Assembly (NCBI GenBank): GCA_019188255.1
Contig: JAETXT010000001.1
Coordinates: 3,720,001 to 3,784,000, forward strand
Reading direction: 5' to 3'
Length of the DNA stretch: 64,000 bases
From: Verticillium longisporum
Lineage: Eukaryota > Ascomycota > Sordariomycetes > Glomerellales > Plectosphaerellaceae
Shown: positions 46,610 to 57,828 of the stretch, piece by piece
How the letters are laid out: each line of letters begins with the position of its first letter
Numbering within the stretch: the first letter of the stretch is position 1
Made by a program: the position numbers and the translations under genes
The notes under the pieces: model-generated
Told to the model about the DNA's origin: nothing
Databases searched by the model: none
The model's input: the letters and a program-made list of their open reading frames with translations, nothing else

Positions 46610-47196
46610 GGCGGGGGTGGTGATGCTCAGCGGTTTGAGGGGGACCTTGGAGGTGGGCCTTGGAGGTGGACGCCTTTGTGTATAGGCTAGGGGAGCATGA
46701 TGGTGTGTTCGTGTTGGAGTGGGAGCTCAAGCTGGAAGACGCGAGGCTGGGGGCGAGGCAAGAGACGAGGAAGAAGACGAGGCAGGAGACGAGGCAGGAG
46801 ACGAGGCAGGAGACAAGGCAGGAGACAAGGCAAGAGCTGTTGACAGATTAGATAAGCTGAGATCGGCGCTCGGCAGCTACAGAGGCCGTGGAGAAGGAGC
46901 GGCCCTCCAAATGAACCCCCCCCCTTCGGTCTCGATGCACCCCCTGTCTCAGCACCCTCGAATCGACATGGACCATCAGCCTTGCCTTCACTTCACCCTG
47001 CCAGACTCATGCTCCATCTAATCCATCGAGCCTCACCCACCAACCCTCATGTGCATCACGAAACGCTGACCTTTTCCTCTCGTCGCTGGGTCTTCCACGA
47101 CAACTCCTCTCTCAGCCCGCCCTCGGTGGCTGCGCAGGCACCAGCACTGCCTCTCTTTCCTCTGCACGATCTTCCACCACCACCACCACCACCACC
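46610..47196. promoter_or_regulatory. Shared divergent promoter of Isc1-like and Swd3-like genes
   Basis: 587 bp between two opposed start codons. It contains a 12-nt tandem repeat (46754-46835), a run of eight C at 46918, and a C/T-rich leader with six CCA(C) units just before the Swd3 start. No core promoter element could be assigned. Confidence 0.5.
46754..46835. repeat. 12-nt tandem repeat (GAGGCAGGAGAC)
   Basis: About five to six head-to-tail copies with a few G/A changes, in the divergent promoter. Confidence 0.85.
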
Positions 47197-48944
47197 ATGG
47201 ACCTCGACGACGCCATCCTCCCCGAACCTGCGCCCAAGCGACGGCGCGTCTCGACCCTCAAGAGCACCACCTCGACCCCTCGCTACAGCTCCCCCGATGA
47301 GCTCGCCACAGACCTCAAGAAGAGCTCGCCGCGCCGCGTCTCCATCAGGAGAGGCAGGCTTAGCAGGTCCCCGCCCAGCAGGAGGTCCAGCGAGGACGAG
47401 CTCAACCACGCCTACTACACCCAGTCACCCACCCCCGATACGAGGCCCGCCTCGCGCTCCCCCTCTCGCTCGCCCTCACCCTCGCCCTCACGAACCCGAA
47501 CGCGAACCAGAAACCGAACCCGCTCGCCCTCTCGTTCACCATCTGCCTCCGACGACGACGACTCGGCCCGCTCCCGCTCCCGCTCGAGACCCAATGCCCT
47601 CTCCCCTTCGCCGTCACCCTCGCCTCGCACCCTCGCCTTTGACTCGCGATCCCTATCCCCCGCCGCCTCCGACCGCACCACGCCCCAGAGCCTCGCCGAC
47701 AAGGTCGACCGGCACCTGCGCCTCTCGCCACGACAAGACCACCCCCCACCGCCCCCGGCCCCGCGCCATAATGTCCGGCCAGACTACCGCCCCAAGATGA
47801 CCCTCACCGGCCACCGCGGCCCCGTCTCCCAGGTTCGCATCTCCCCCGATGGCCGCTGGATCGCCTCGGCCTCGGCCGACGCCACCGTCAAAATCTGGGA
47901 CGCCCACACCGGCCGTCTCATGGACACCCTCGTCGGCCACATGGCCGGCGTCAGCTGCCTGGCCTGGTCCCCCGACGGCGACACCCTCGCCACCGGCTCC
48001 GACGACAAGGCCATCCGCCTCTGGGACCGCGTCACCGGCCGCCCCAAGGTCAGCGCCAAGGGCATCTCGGGCGCCAAGGACGGCGCCGCCCGCCCCATGC
48101 CCCCTTGCGCGGTCACCACAACTACGTCGTCAGCATTGCCTTTTCGCCCAAGGGCAACGTCCTCGCCTCGGGCTCCCACGACGAGGCCGTCTTTCTCTGG
48201 GACCTCCGCGCTGGTCGCCTCATGCGCTCCCTGCCCGCCCACTCCGACCCCGTCTCCGGCATCGGCTTCTCCCACGACGGCACCCTCGTCGTCAGCTGCT
48301 CCACCGACGGCCTCATCCGCATCTGGGACACGTACACCGGCCAGTGCCTCTCGACCCTCGTCCACGAGGACAACCCCGCCGTCACGGCCGTCTGCTTCGC
48401 TCCCAACAGCCGCTTCGTCCTCGCCTTCAACCTCGACGGCTGCATCCGCCTCTGGGACTACGTCGCCGGCACCGTCCGCAAGACCTACCAGGGCCACAAG
48501 AACGCCGGCTATGCCGTCGGCGGCTGCTTTGGCCTGCTGCCCGACGGCGGCGCCTTTGTCGCGTCGGCGAGCGAGGACGGCGACGTCGTCCTCTGGGACG
48601 TCTCCTCCAAGGAGGTTGTCCAGAGGCTACACGCCCACCCCGGCCTCGTCTGCTTCTGGGTCGATGTCAGGCGCGACACCATGGTGACGGCCGGCCAGGA
48701 CGGGTCCTTGCGCGTCTTTGTCCACGCCACAGAGGCGACCCACGCCGCGGAGGCGACCCACGCCGCGGAGGCGACCCACGCCGCGGAGGCGACCGCCGCG
48801 CTGACGAACGGCAGCGGCGGCGCCCACGGGCACGCCGAGAACGGCGTGACGCCGCCATTGGCGTCCGCCGAGACGAGCCGGAGCGCCGAGCCGCCCATCA
48901 AGATGGAAGACGACGACGTCGCGATGAACGGGACGAGCGCGTGA
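47197..48944 (+). CDS. WD40 protein, COMPASS subunit Swd3/WDR5-like
   Basis: Intronless, ATG 47197 (CACCATGG), about 582 residues. The first 190 residues are a low-complexity Ser/Arg/Pro region (many RSPS, SPSPS and RTRTR units). Seven WD-type repeats follow, starting at MTLTGHRGPVSQVRISPDG and including TVKIWDAHTG, AIRLWDRVTG, AVFLWDLRAGR, LIRIWDTYTGQ and CIRLWDYVAGT. Swd3/WDR5 binds histone H3 tails and scaffolds the Set1 H3K4 methyltransferase complex in the nucleus. The long SR-like N terminus is longer than in yeast Swd3. The C-terminal tail contains a tandem HAAEAT repeat. A frame break lies at 48093-48104, where a C run is one base short just before the conserved LRGHHNYV. Confidence 0.82.
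48723..48798 (+). repeat. 18-nt tandem repeat encoding HAAEAT
   Basis: Nearly exact copies of an 18-base unit (GAGGCGACCCACGCCGCG) give four HAAEAT-type hexapeptides in the tail of the Swd3-like protein. Confidence 0.9.
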
Positions 48945-49272
48945 GCATAGGCCGCGCCGTCTAGTCTACATCGGCGTGCATGAGTGATGAGAACCCGTTG
49001 AATCTGGAAGGACGTAGACCCCCCACATCTTAGACAGTGAATACTCATCATCATCTCGATTCACCGTACGGCCTAACGAAAATTACACATCGTTCGTTCA
49101 TCATTGTATGTGTCTGAACTAGGGGGAGCGATCCAGCGAGAGTGAGACAGAAACGCCCTTGATGCCCTCCTTCCTTTATGCAGCTTTCCCGTCTCCTGTA
49201 AGTGATGCGTACCCCTTCAACACGGTGCCCTCCGCTGCGCTGGTCAGACGGGCTCTCGACGACCCCGCTCAC
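48945..49272. other. Intergenic, 3' ends of two convergent genes
   Basis: 328 bp between the Swd3-like and Ubr1 stops. No gene is seen. Confidence 0.5.
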
Positions 49273-52200
49273 CTAAATCGTCTCCCACCCGCCATTGTTA
49301 ATCTCGGCCTCGAGCTTGCGGCTGATGAAGCTCGGCACGCCGTGGCTGAGGAACGTGTTGCGCAGCATCGAGTCGTACCGCCGCTGGCTCAGGAACAGCT
49401 GCCGGCCGTGGCGCAGGCCGAGGTCCGCCTCGCCGTACTTGTCAATGTAGGGCGCGCTGCTGTACGAGCCCGACATGCGGAAGAGGTAGAAGATGCAGCA
49501 CTTGCGAATGTTGAGGAAGAGGCCAATGTTCTTTTGGCATCTGTGAATATCTGTTAGCAAGCGGTTCATGACCTTTCACAAAACGATCGATGTGTGGGGA
49601 GGAGTGCGTGTGGGGGTGAACGGAGGGATGAGGCTTACTTCCGCATGTGCTGCTGCGACCCGCCGATGCGCTGCGGCTCCCGGTCGCCCGGCACCGCCTC
49701 CTCTTTGAGGCAGCAGACGGCCTGGCCGCAGAAGACGTCGCCGCACAGCAGGCAGATCATGGGGTCCGACACGTCCATGCCGGTCGAGGGGCACTTGCGC
49801 TTCGTCGCCTCCTCAATGAGCGTGTCAAACGTCTTGGGCAGGCCGACGAGCTCAAAGATGGCCGGGTGGCTGAGCTGCGCCGACGCCGGCAGCTCCTTCT
49901 CCTCGACCGAGCCGGGCCACAGGATCTGGTGGCGGACCCAGCCGCTGACGAGGGCCGACGTCGAGGGCGACCAGCCGGCGTGCGGGCCGTGCTCGGTCAG
50001 CGAGGCGACCATTTTGTCAAAGTCGGGCAGCTGCAGGGCCTCGGAGAGCCGCTCGAGCTCGTCCTGTTCGGGCGCCGGGGACACATGCCTGTTAAAGTCG
50101 ACGCCGTACTTGACGTACAGCAGCACGACCGACTTGCGCAGGAAGACCTGGGCGTACTTTTTGACAAAGGCGTAGTAGCTCTCTAGGCTGTCGAGCTCCG
50201 GCTGGCCAAACGCCGTGTTGCTGAGGTCAAAGTCGGAGCCCACGTCAGAAGGCGCGGCGTTGATGTCCATGGCCATTCTCGTAATGGCCAGACAGAACTC
50301 GGCAAAGTGCTTGAGCGACGCGTCTCGCGCTTGGCAGTTGACCAGATAGCCGACCCAGACGTGGGCGGAATGTTCTTGCTCATGTGATAGACGACCTTGA
50401 CAATCTCGGCGAGGTAGCAAAGCTTGAGAATGTGGTTGACGTCGTAATCGTGCGCCTGAACAAGACCGAAACAACACTCGTTAAAGAGGAAGCTGTCCTG
50501 GCTCATCAGCGGAGGATAAATGTCGACGGGACGACGAGTGTTGTCCGTCTCCTCTCCGAAATATTGCGACATGAACAGTTGGCAGTGCTGCCTCTCGCTG
50601 TCTCTCCGGAATTCTTCCTCGACGCGGTTGTCGCCGCGCGCCTTGAGGCCGCCGACTGCAATGTACGACGTCGTCGTCTCGGAGAGAATTCGAAGGTGCG
50701 TCAAGACCTGCTCCGGAATCTTCTCCAGAAGCGTCAGACCACTTTGTGCCTCCACGCCTCGCTGCTGGATTTCGGTCGCCGAGATGGAGTTGCCTACGAC
50801 CCGCACCAGCACATCACTGTAGATAATTTCGTCCCTTTCCCGCATCTCCCTTGGGTCAACGGGATGCCTTGTCTGGAAGCCGTTCATCTGCACGGTGTCA
50901 CGAAGACGACGGTAGACCCGCACGAGCTCGCCCAGGAGGCCGCCCGCATCGTTAGAAGTTGAGCGACGAGACGTCATGGGCGTGTTCATGGCCGAAAACA
51001 CAGAGCTCAGCGGCGTGACAAGAGGCAGCTCGCTGCTGGCCGAGTCTTCTGTGCTCCATGCCTCTTCGTAAAGCTGGCTGGCCTTCTCCGCGAGCGCCGC
51101 CGTGACAGCGTCCTTTGTATACCTCGCGAACGAGGACTGGACCTGGTCAGGCGGCCGGGTAGCCCCCCGGACGTAGTACGCACTGCGCATTTCCGTCTCA
51201 AGGAAGTCGGCAAACGATCGCGAGCCCTGGTCAAGCACGCTGGGGTAAGATTCTTCTTGGCCCTTCCAAATGACAGGAAGGAATGCATTGCCCAAGGCTT
51301 TGCAGAGAGGGCAGACGAATTCTCGCCGCCGCAGGTCTTCCGGGTGATGGCGTGCGATCTGGTGATGGTGTCTTCGGTTCGTGGCCTCGACATACGTCTC
51401 GAAGCAACTGAAGTGCATCATGTGGCCGCATCCGATGGAGACAGGGCCGGGTCGGGACAGCTTCGCGGGGAAGCCTTTCCCAATAGTTTGACGCTCAGCA
51501 GTGAAGGACTCTCCGTTCGCATTGACCTTGGTCACCTCCTGGCGGTTCTCGTGCGCCACGCCGAACGGGCGAATATCTTCGGCAGACCGATCAAGGTTGG
51601 CAGGAGTATGGAATGCCTCGCGTACAAAGTCAGGGTCCTGGAGATCGGTTTGTCTCAGTATCGAGCTCTGGTTGAACAAGGCAAAGGTGCCGTAGAGCCG
51701 GCGGTCATCCGTGTCTTCCTGACACAGGATGCAAGTCCCCGTTGGATATTTCCATGTGTTCTTACGGTCCTCGGTCGGCTTGAGCGCGTCATCATCTTCA
51801 AGATCAGAGCCCCAGTCTACATCGCCCTGGTTGTCCATAAAGCTCTTTTGCTGCTGCTGGAACTGGGCCATGACCTTGGCCTGTCGACTCAGCGCCGCCT
51901 TCTTCTTGCGTTCACGCTCTTCCTCCGCCGAGTTGTTTGCCGGAGAGGCGGTCTCGATGCGATCGACAGAAACACCCAGGCGCATGTAGGCATTTTCAAA
52001 GCTACGAGGCCGCTTCTGGCGCATTCGCTTGAGAATGAGGCCGATCCGGGGGTGGCATGCCTTGAATTCTTCTTTCGTCGACATCATGTCTAACAGAGCC
52101 ACAATCGTCTTCGCATTGGGAGCCTCTGGCAGGAAATTGCTCCTGGCAGGCCTTGACAAGGCGATGGAAATGAAAGACTTCAGCGACTCTTCAGTCATGT

Positions 52201-55200
52201 CGTCCTCGTTGGTGTGGTCCTCTGATACAGCGATGAGGACCAAGTGCAGGACAACCTGCAAGAAGGTCTCGATGCGTGTTCCCGGCACCGTCGGAGTGAA
52301 CTTGGCGGCGACCAGGGGATACAGAAGCGAATAATAAATGGTCTGCGCGAACATGCCCGCGCCGGTGAACGCTGAGAGGTCCTTGAACAGGCCAGAGGGG
52401 ATCGGTCGCAGCTTCGGCTCGTAGACAATCTCCTCAACGGTCTTGCCTGTCCTCCTGGCCATCTTTTTGCGGTAGGCCGTTTCTGACTCTTCTCTCTGGT
52501 TCTTGTTGTAATGGGCAATGTACGGGTCGAGATACTCAAGGTACTCGTCTTTGAGCTCGAACGTGCCCACATCAGAAACACCTTCAGGGGTTTGAAAGTT
52601 GTCATCTCATCCAAAATTCGGTGGAAGTCCTCAAGCTCCTGGAACTTCTCCGGCAGCTTGTTGGAGATCTCGTTGAACGATAATGGCTTAAAGCAGAGCG
52701 TGTGGATAATGTCGCGGCGAATGGCCAGTGTCCCTGGGTTGGGCTCGTCTTCGACGGTAATCAATGATGTCCGATCGCTCAGCAACACAATCAGCAGATG
52801 GATCATGTCTTCCACAACGTCCAGATGCTGACTGTCATCCTGCGCGTTGGGCTTCTGCTCGAAAAGGCCCTTCACCCACTTCTCCATGCCAAAACGGTCG
52901 ATAATGGCGGCTAGCACACGATTCGGATCGCAAATGACCATAGCGGTCTGTAGCAGGAAGATATCACGGTGGTGTGACACATCGCGCTGGTTGACTCCGC
53001 GGTACGTCGCCGCTTGGTGTCGAAGACTGATGCCGTTGCGAACCCACATGTTGGCCTTGATCTGAGCCAACCAAGCACAAACTCGCAGCGGGTAGTCGAT
53101 CGCAGCCATAAGATGGTCCTCGGGAGTGTTGTCACGCCTTGCCGTGCTCTTACGACCCATAGACTTGGGCTGGAGCAGCAGGTCCTGAGGGGTGAAACTC
53201 AGCAGCGCCCGCATGCTAAATGCGGGCAGCGACTTGCCACACTCAATCAGCCACGACAGAGTGTAGTGCAAGGCATGATGCAGACTGATGGGGTCTTCCT
53301 CAACGGTAAATTTAACGACATCGTACCTCGCTGACTCGTGGACAAACTCAAAGTCGCCCAGCGTCTTGAACTTGACTTCGTCCTTGATCTCGGCCTGCTT
53401 GAAGCGGTGGCGCTCGGCGCCAAGCGAGTTCAGGATGACCGTCTTGGCGGTCAACCTGATGGCCCGCGCAACGTATTGAACCTCGTTCTCGGGAACGTTG
53501 CGGAACGAATCGGCAAGCTGTTTAGCCAGCCTGTTGATCTCGCGTGTGACCAAGGAAGCTGTTATCCAGCTGTCCGTCTCATATTCGACATGCTCACCCA
53601 CCGCTCGAACATTGGGGCCGATACCCTGGTGGAGCTTGACCAGGTCCAGGAACTGAAGGAGGTAACGTTCCTCGCAACGCAACTTCTCCTGCACATGGGG
53701 TGATCCAAAGAGGTATTTCAAGTCGAGATAGAAATGATACATGCGCCTGTTGGTAACTGACCCAGAATCAAATGCCAGGACCGCGTTGGAGGAAACGTCC
53801 CAGGGATAGCCGACCTGCCTGGTCGTGAGGAATGTGTAGAGAATGGCGAGAAGGCTGGTCATGAAGTTGCCCCGTTCAACAATTTCGGCAGTGATACTCG
53901 GCGTAGTGAGCATCTGCAAGGATAGGTTGATGATGGAGTGGTCTGGCTCTCGGTCTCCAATGAGATAGAGCTGAGCCAGCGTTGTGTAGAGCCCGGCAAA
54001 TCGAAGACCGAGGATGCGCTTAAACTCGGGTATCGAGACAACGGTCGAGATGTAGAGCGACCTCAAGTCGTTCCTCACCTTCTTCCACATTCGCAGATCG
54101 AACAAGATGAGCCAGTCCAAACGAACCCTTTGGAAGACGTCTTCGGCAGGAGGCATCTCGCCGCGGTCCATGTATCCCGGGGGCGTCTCCAGCCAATACC
54201 TGCCTGGCTTGGGAGATTGCGTTTTCTCTGTGTTGCCGGGCGTCTTGGGGATTTCGAGATTCGCCTTGGCGTAGACAGCCGGGGCAATTAGAGGGTCCGC
54301 CGTGTCGGAATCTGAGGGGGTGTTGTCGCGCTCTCTATTCGCGCGGCGCGCGGCTTGAGCTGGGGGCGGCGGCGGTGGAGGATACCCAGCCATGGTGGCC
54401 TCGTCTTCTTCCAAAGCCTGATCTGGCCCTCGCCAGTCGATGCCCATTTCTCCAGGATCCGGCCTCACATCAACCATCATGACGTCGTCATCGCCCCCGT
54501 CGCCTCCATCGCTGGACGGCGGCCCGCCTTCTTCGCGGCCCATGTCTGTGTCGTCTTCATCGGTGAGCTCACCGTCGTCATCATCGTCCTGCTGGCCCGG
54601 AATGCCTCGCATCTGCAGCATCTGCAGGACAAAGTGGTGTGCCATGGCGCTCTGCATCTCAGCCTGCCTGAACAGTTTCTCCTCGTCGTAAATGCCGCTC
54701 TTTCCAACGACAGCATGCGTCCCAGGGCTGCCCTTCCGCCACGGCTTCATCATCTCCTGGCAAACGAGCTGCCGGAGAATGTGGTGGTCGTTTCCGACAC
54801 TGCATCCAGAAATGTCGCTCAGCCAGTCGATGAGCGTGCCGCACATTTGCTCCCGGAAGGTGTCTCTCGAAGAGCGAATCGTCACCGTGACCTTGATCTC
54901 CTCCAGCTTCTTCGCCATCTCGAGCAGCCGATCGAGGTCGTCGAGGTGGTTGAGAATGCTCCGTCCCAAAAAGTCCGTCTCGGTGGCGCGTGTCAGGCCC
55001 ACGGCCTCGGTCGTCCGGCACGCTCTGGCGACCTGCTTCTGCACGTCCTCGACCGTGTGCTTCTCGTCGTTCCACAGCACCAGTGCAAACTCGGTGTTGC
55101 CGACGGGCCCTCTCCGTATGCCTCGGGAGCCAGCCTCGACAGGAGCTCGTCTTGCCGTATAGTCTCGGCCGACTTGGCCTGGCGCAGCTGCTCGGGCGAA

Positions 55201-55793
55201 CAGGAGATGACGTCGCAGATGTAGTCAAAGACGCGGCCAATGGTCATCTGCATGCTCTGCACCAGGTCCTCCGGCAGCCCCACGGGCTGCTTGCCCTTGT
55301 CCTCACGGCTCTCGGTGGCCTTCTCGGAGTGGATGGTGCAGAAGAGGGGCCGGCGCCAGGCCTCGTCGTCTCCGCAGTCGCAGCAGCCGCTGTTGCCGAC
55401 GGAGATGGATATGCGGACCATGTGGCCCTGGTGGTCGGTCGAGTCGAAGCAGCGGCTGCAGAGCACGCACGTCTCGTCGGTACTGCAGGTGCGGCACGAG
55501 TACGAGGCCTCGCCGGGCTTGAAGATGTGGCCGCACCGCTTGCCGCGGGCGGCTTCTGTGTACTCGGCGCCCTCCACGGCGCCCTGGGCATCGCGGAGCT
55601 TCATGTCGTGGGAGGGGCGGCCCTGGGGGAAGAGGAGGCCCATGTGGCGCTCGCCGCCGGCCAGGGACCAGAAGAGGCTCTCGAGGAGGTCACTGGGGGC
55701 GGACCCTTCATAGCGGTAGTTGTGGCGGGCGGGCAGATCGCGGAGGAATTCGCAGAGCTGGCGCTCTTGTGTGGTCGTTGGGGGCTCCATCAT
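49273..55793 (-). CDS. UBR1: E3 ubiquitin ligase Ubr1 (N-recognin)
   Basis: Main exon 55793-49639, intron 49638-49541, last exon 49540-49273; about 2141 residues, normal for fungal Ubr1. The UBR box is at about residues 85-157: RCGHIFKPGEASYSCRTC, CVLCSRCFDSTDHQGH, SGCCDCGDDEAW and CTIH, with all zinc Cys and His visible. It binds type 1 N-degrons. A central ClpS-like/helical scaffold follows. The RING-H2 finger begins with CILCQE, includes GCGHMMHFSCFETY and ends at CPLC. The C-terminal autoinhibitory UBLC domain has CPSTGMDVSDPMICLLCG. Ubr1 with Rad6 ubiquitinates N-end-rule substrates in the cytosol. Three frame breaks are seen at 55105-55107, 52581-52582 and 50363-50365; each needs one extra C/G to restore conserved sequence, so the gene is probably whole. 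Confidence 0.93.
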
Positions 55794-56509
55794 GAGGATG
55801 ATCGCATGGTCGGTCTTGAGACGAGAAAGGCAAAAGTGTGGAAAGAATCACCGGTCGGAAAATGGGTGGTCGAACTCGTGGTGAACTGCAGCAGCGGTCG
55901 GGTATCGTAGGAGTAAGTCGCGAGCTGTAGCTGGGGGGGGTTTTGTTGGTAAGCACTTTGGACTGTTGTGAAGCTGGTGGCGGAAAGTGACGAGTCCTCA
56001 CATGAATCCGGTACTGGGCAGGGTACTGATGATCCTTCCTTTGAAAAATTCAATGGCAGTGTGATTCCAGAATGCGCGATGGACCGTCTCACCAGAACTT
56101 GAGGGCGAAGGCGTGTCGTGCTTGTGTCAAAAGCTCAAGCACGCTTCTCGGCGCTGTGGTGCAGGTGCTGGAGGTGGCGGTCGGAGGTGGGGGGCTTTCC
56201 ACCGGTTACATCAGCGGGGGTCAACGCCAGGCATGGCCGCCATGACGAGGACTGCGATGCCTCCTAGACAGTTGTACAGGACATCGGCACCATTTTAGTT
56301 CACTTCCCTAGAAATGGCCATATATGGAATATGCATCACCGGGGAGAGCAAGAGCATCACAGGATGGCTAGCACCACGGGGGTTTTTTTTTCCAGAGGCA
56401 ACTCCGCCTCACGAGAACCAATCCCCGGCAGCGTCTCTCTGGGGCATTCCCTCGATGAACCCTCAACAAGTCTAACAGATAGGACAAACTCAAAGCAGAC
56501 AAATTCAAC
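55794..56509. other. Intergenic, no gene seen
   Basis: About 715 bp between the Ubr1 start and the next stop on the same strand. It serves as the Ubr1 promoter and leader. A GT-rich patch near 55930 and a T run at 56383-56391 are present. Confidence 0.5.
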
Positions 56510-57670
56510 TCACTCCAACGCCTCCATCATCTCCACGCCCACTTCGTCGCCGAGCCAAGCGCACAAGTTCCTCCCCGCCGTCAAAACCCGCATGGGCTCC
56601 ATCTCCTCGCCCTTGTCTCCCTCCGCGATCGTCTCCGCCCAATCCAGCAGCTGGCCCATGTTCTCCAGCGCCATCCTCTCCGAACGGAGCACATAGAGCC
56701 TGTCCCGCATCGCCTGCTTCCACAACGCCGTCGATATCCGACTGACGTTTCCCAGCAGCGAGCCGGTGGGCCTCTCGCCCGTCGAGCTGCGGCGGCGGCG
56801 GTGGCCGTGCTCGCCGTCGCTGTCCTGACTGGGCGGAACGTAGGGCACCCAGCGGCTGCCACGGGGCGACGACGAGGGGCGTTGCGGACGTTGTCTGCTG
56901 ACGCGGCCACCGCCGCGGAGCCGCCAGTTGGCGCGGCGTTCGCTGAGGTAGGTTTCCGTGGCGAGGAGGCAAATGGTGTGAACGTCGCTGGCCGGGTTGC
57001 TGGAGCTGGCGTTGTCGACGCTGACGGTCGTTGTGCTGCAGCTCAGGCGGCCGTCGCGATGGTGGGCTTCACCCGAGGGGAGGACTGTTGCGGCTATGTT
57101 CGACGTGATGCTCATAGGCGAAGGGGCTTGGTGAGTCTTGTGAATGTGCTCGTTCATGTTGATGTTCATCATTTGAGGCTGGTATGGATCATTGCGATGG
57201 CTGTGTGGTGGACAGAAGGGTTGCGCGGCAGCGGCAGGTACCTGCTTGAATCCCTCGGATTGGCCATCGAAGCCCAGCCCGTGAGTTGCTTGGTTCGTTG
57301 TTGCTGTCCAGATGGGAAACGGGCTTGATTTGCTGGGTACCTGGCATGTGGTGTATGGGACGCCGATGTTTGTATCTTCGCCCTGACCGTCCAGAACTTG
57401 TCCGCGAGGATATTGTCCTAATCTCCAGTTCGGGGAATACACCTCGAGTGGTGTGTTGGCGGGTGGCGCCGATGGGAGATGCTCACAAAAGCTATCATAA
57501 GCATGGGTGTTCATCATGGGCGTCACAGACGGACGCTCGTAGATGAAATCGCTTGGTGATCTCTGTTGGCTCATGTCGCGGTCGTAAATCTGCGCAAGGT
57601 CATTCAGGACATGAAGAGAGGAGAGCTTGATCAGTATATAAATGCCATCCATATACAATGAACCGGTCAT
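56510..57670 (-). CDS. Unrecognised fungal protein
   Basis: One open frame of 386 residues from ATG 57670. The second ATG at 57574 (MSQQRSPSDFIYERPS) gives 354 residues and looks like a more natural start, because the preceding 32 residues are a hydrophobic, AT-rich stretch unlike the rest. The N-terminal half is low-complexity (Pro, Gln, Ser, His, Asn). The C-terminal half has a helical segment (HTICLLATETYLSERRANWRLRGG), a basic Arg/Ser linker, and another helix (KQAMRDRLYVLRSERMALENMGQLLDWAE split by charges). No known domain was recognised. The order - disordered first half, then Ile-Cys-Leu-Leu-Ala-Thr-Glu-x-Tyr-Leu - suggests a regulator, but that is only a guess. Confidence 0.55.
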   Translation of the reverse strand: MTGSLYMDGIYILIKLSSLHVLNDLAQIYDRDMSQQRSPSDFIYERPSVTPMMNTHAYDSFCEHLPSAPPANTPLEVYSPNWRLGQYPRGQVLDGQGEDTNIGVPYTTCQVPSKSSPFPIWTATTNQATHGLGFDGQSEGFKQVPAAAAQPFCPPHSHRNDPYQPQMMNINMNEHIHKTHQAPSPMSITSNIAATVLPSGEAHHRDGRLSCSTTTVSVDNASSSNPASDVHTICLLATETYLSERRANWRLRGGGRVSRQRPQRPSSSPRGSRWVPYVPPSQDSDGEHGHRRRRSSTGERPTGSLLGNVSRISTALWKQAMRDRLYVLRSERMALENMGQLLDWAETIAEGDKGEEMEPMRVLTAGRNLCAWLGDEVGVEMMEALE

Positions 57671-57828
57671 GGTCTATGTAACACCGTTTCAGCAAATCTA
57701 GAAGAAGCATGCACAATCATTGACAACGCATTAGGCAGCTCAGATAAGCAGTGCAGCTTATGGACGTCCGATACTGGATCGGTTTCTCTGAAACATCAAA
57801 GGCTTTCATTGCTAACTAGATAGCTAGT

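Noticed and set aside
47784..48497. Frame of 237 codons (-) opposite the WD40 propeller
   Set aside because: Antisense image of repeated G/C-rich WD units; no independent support.
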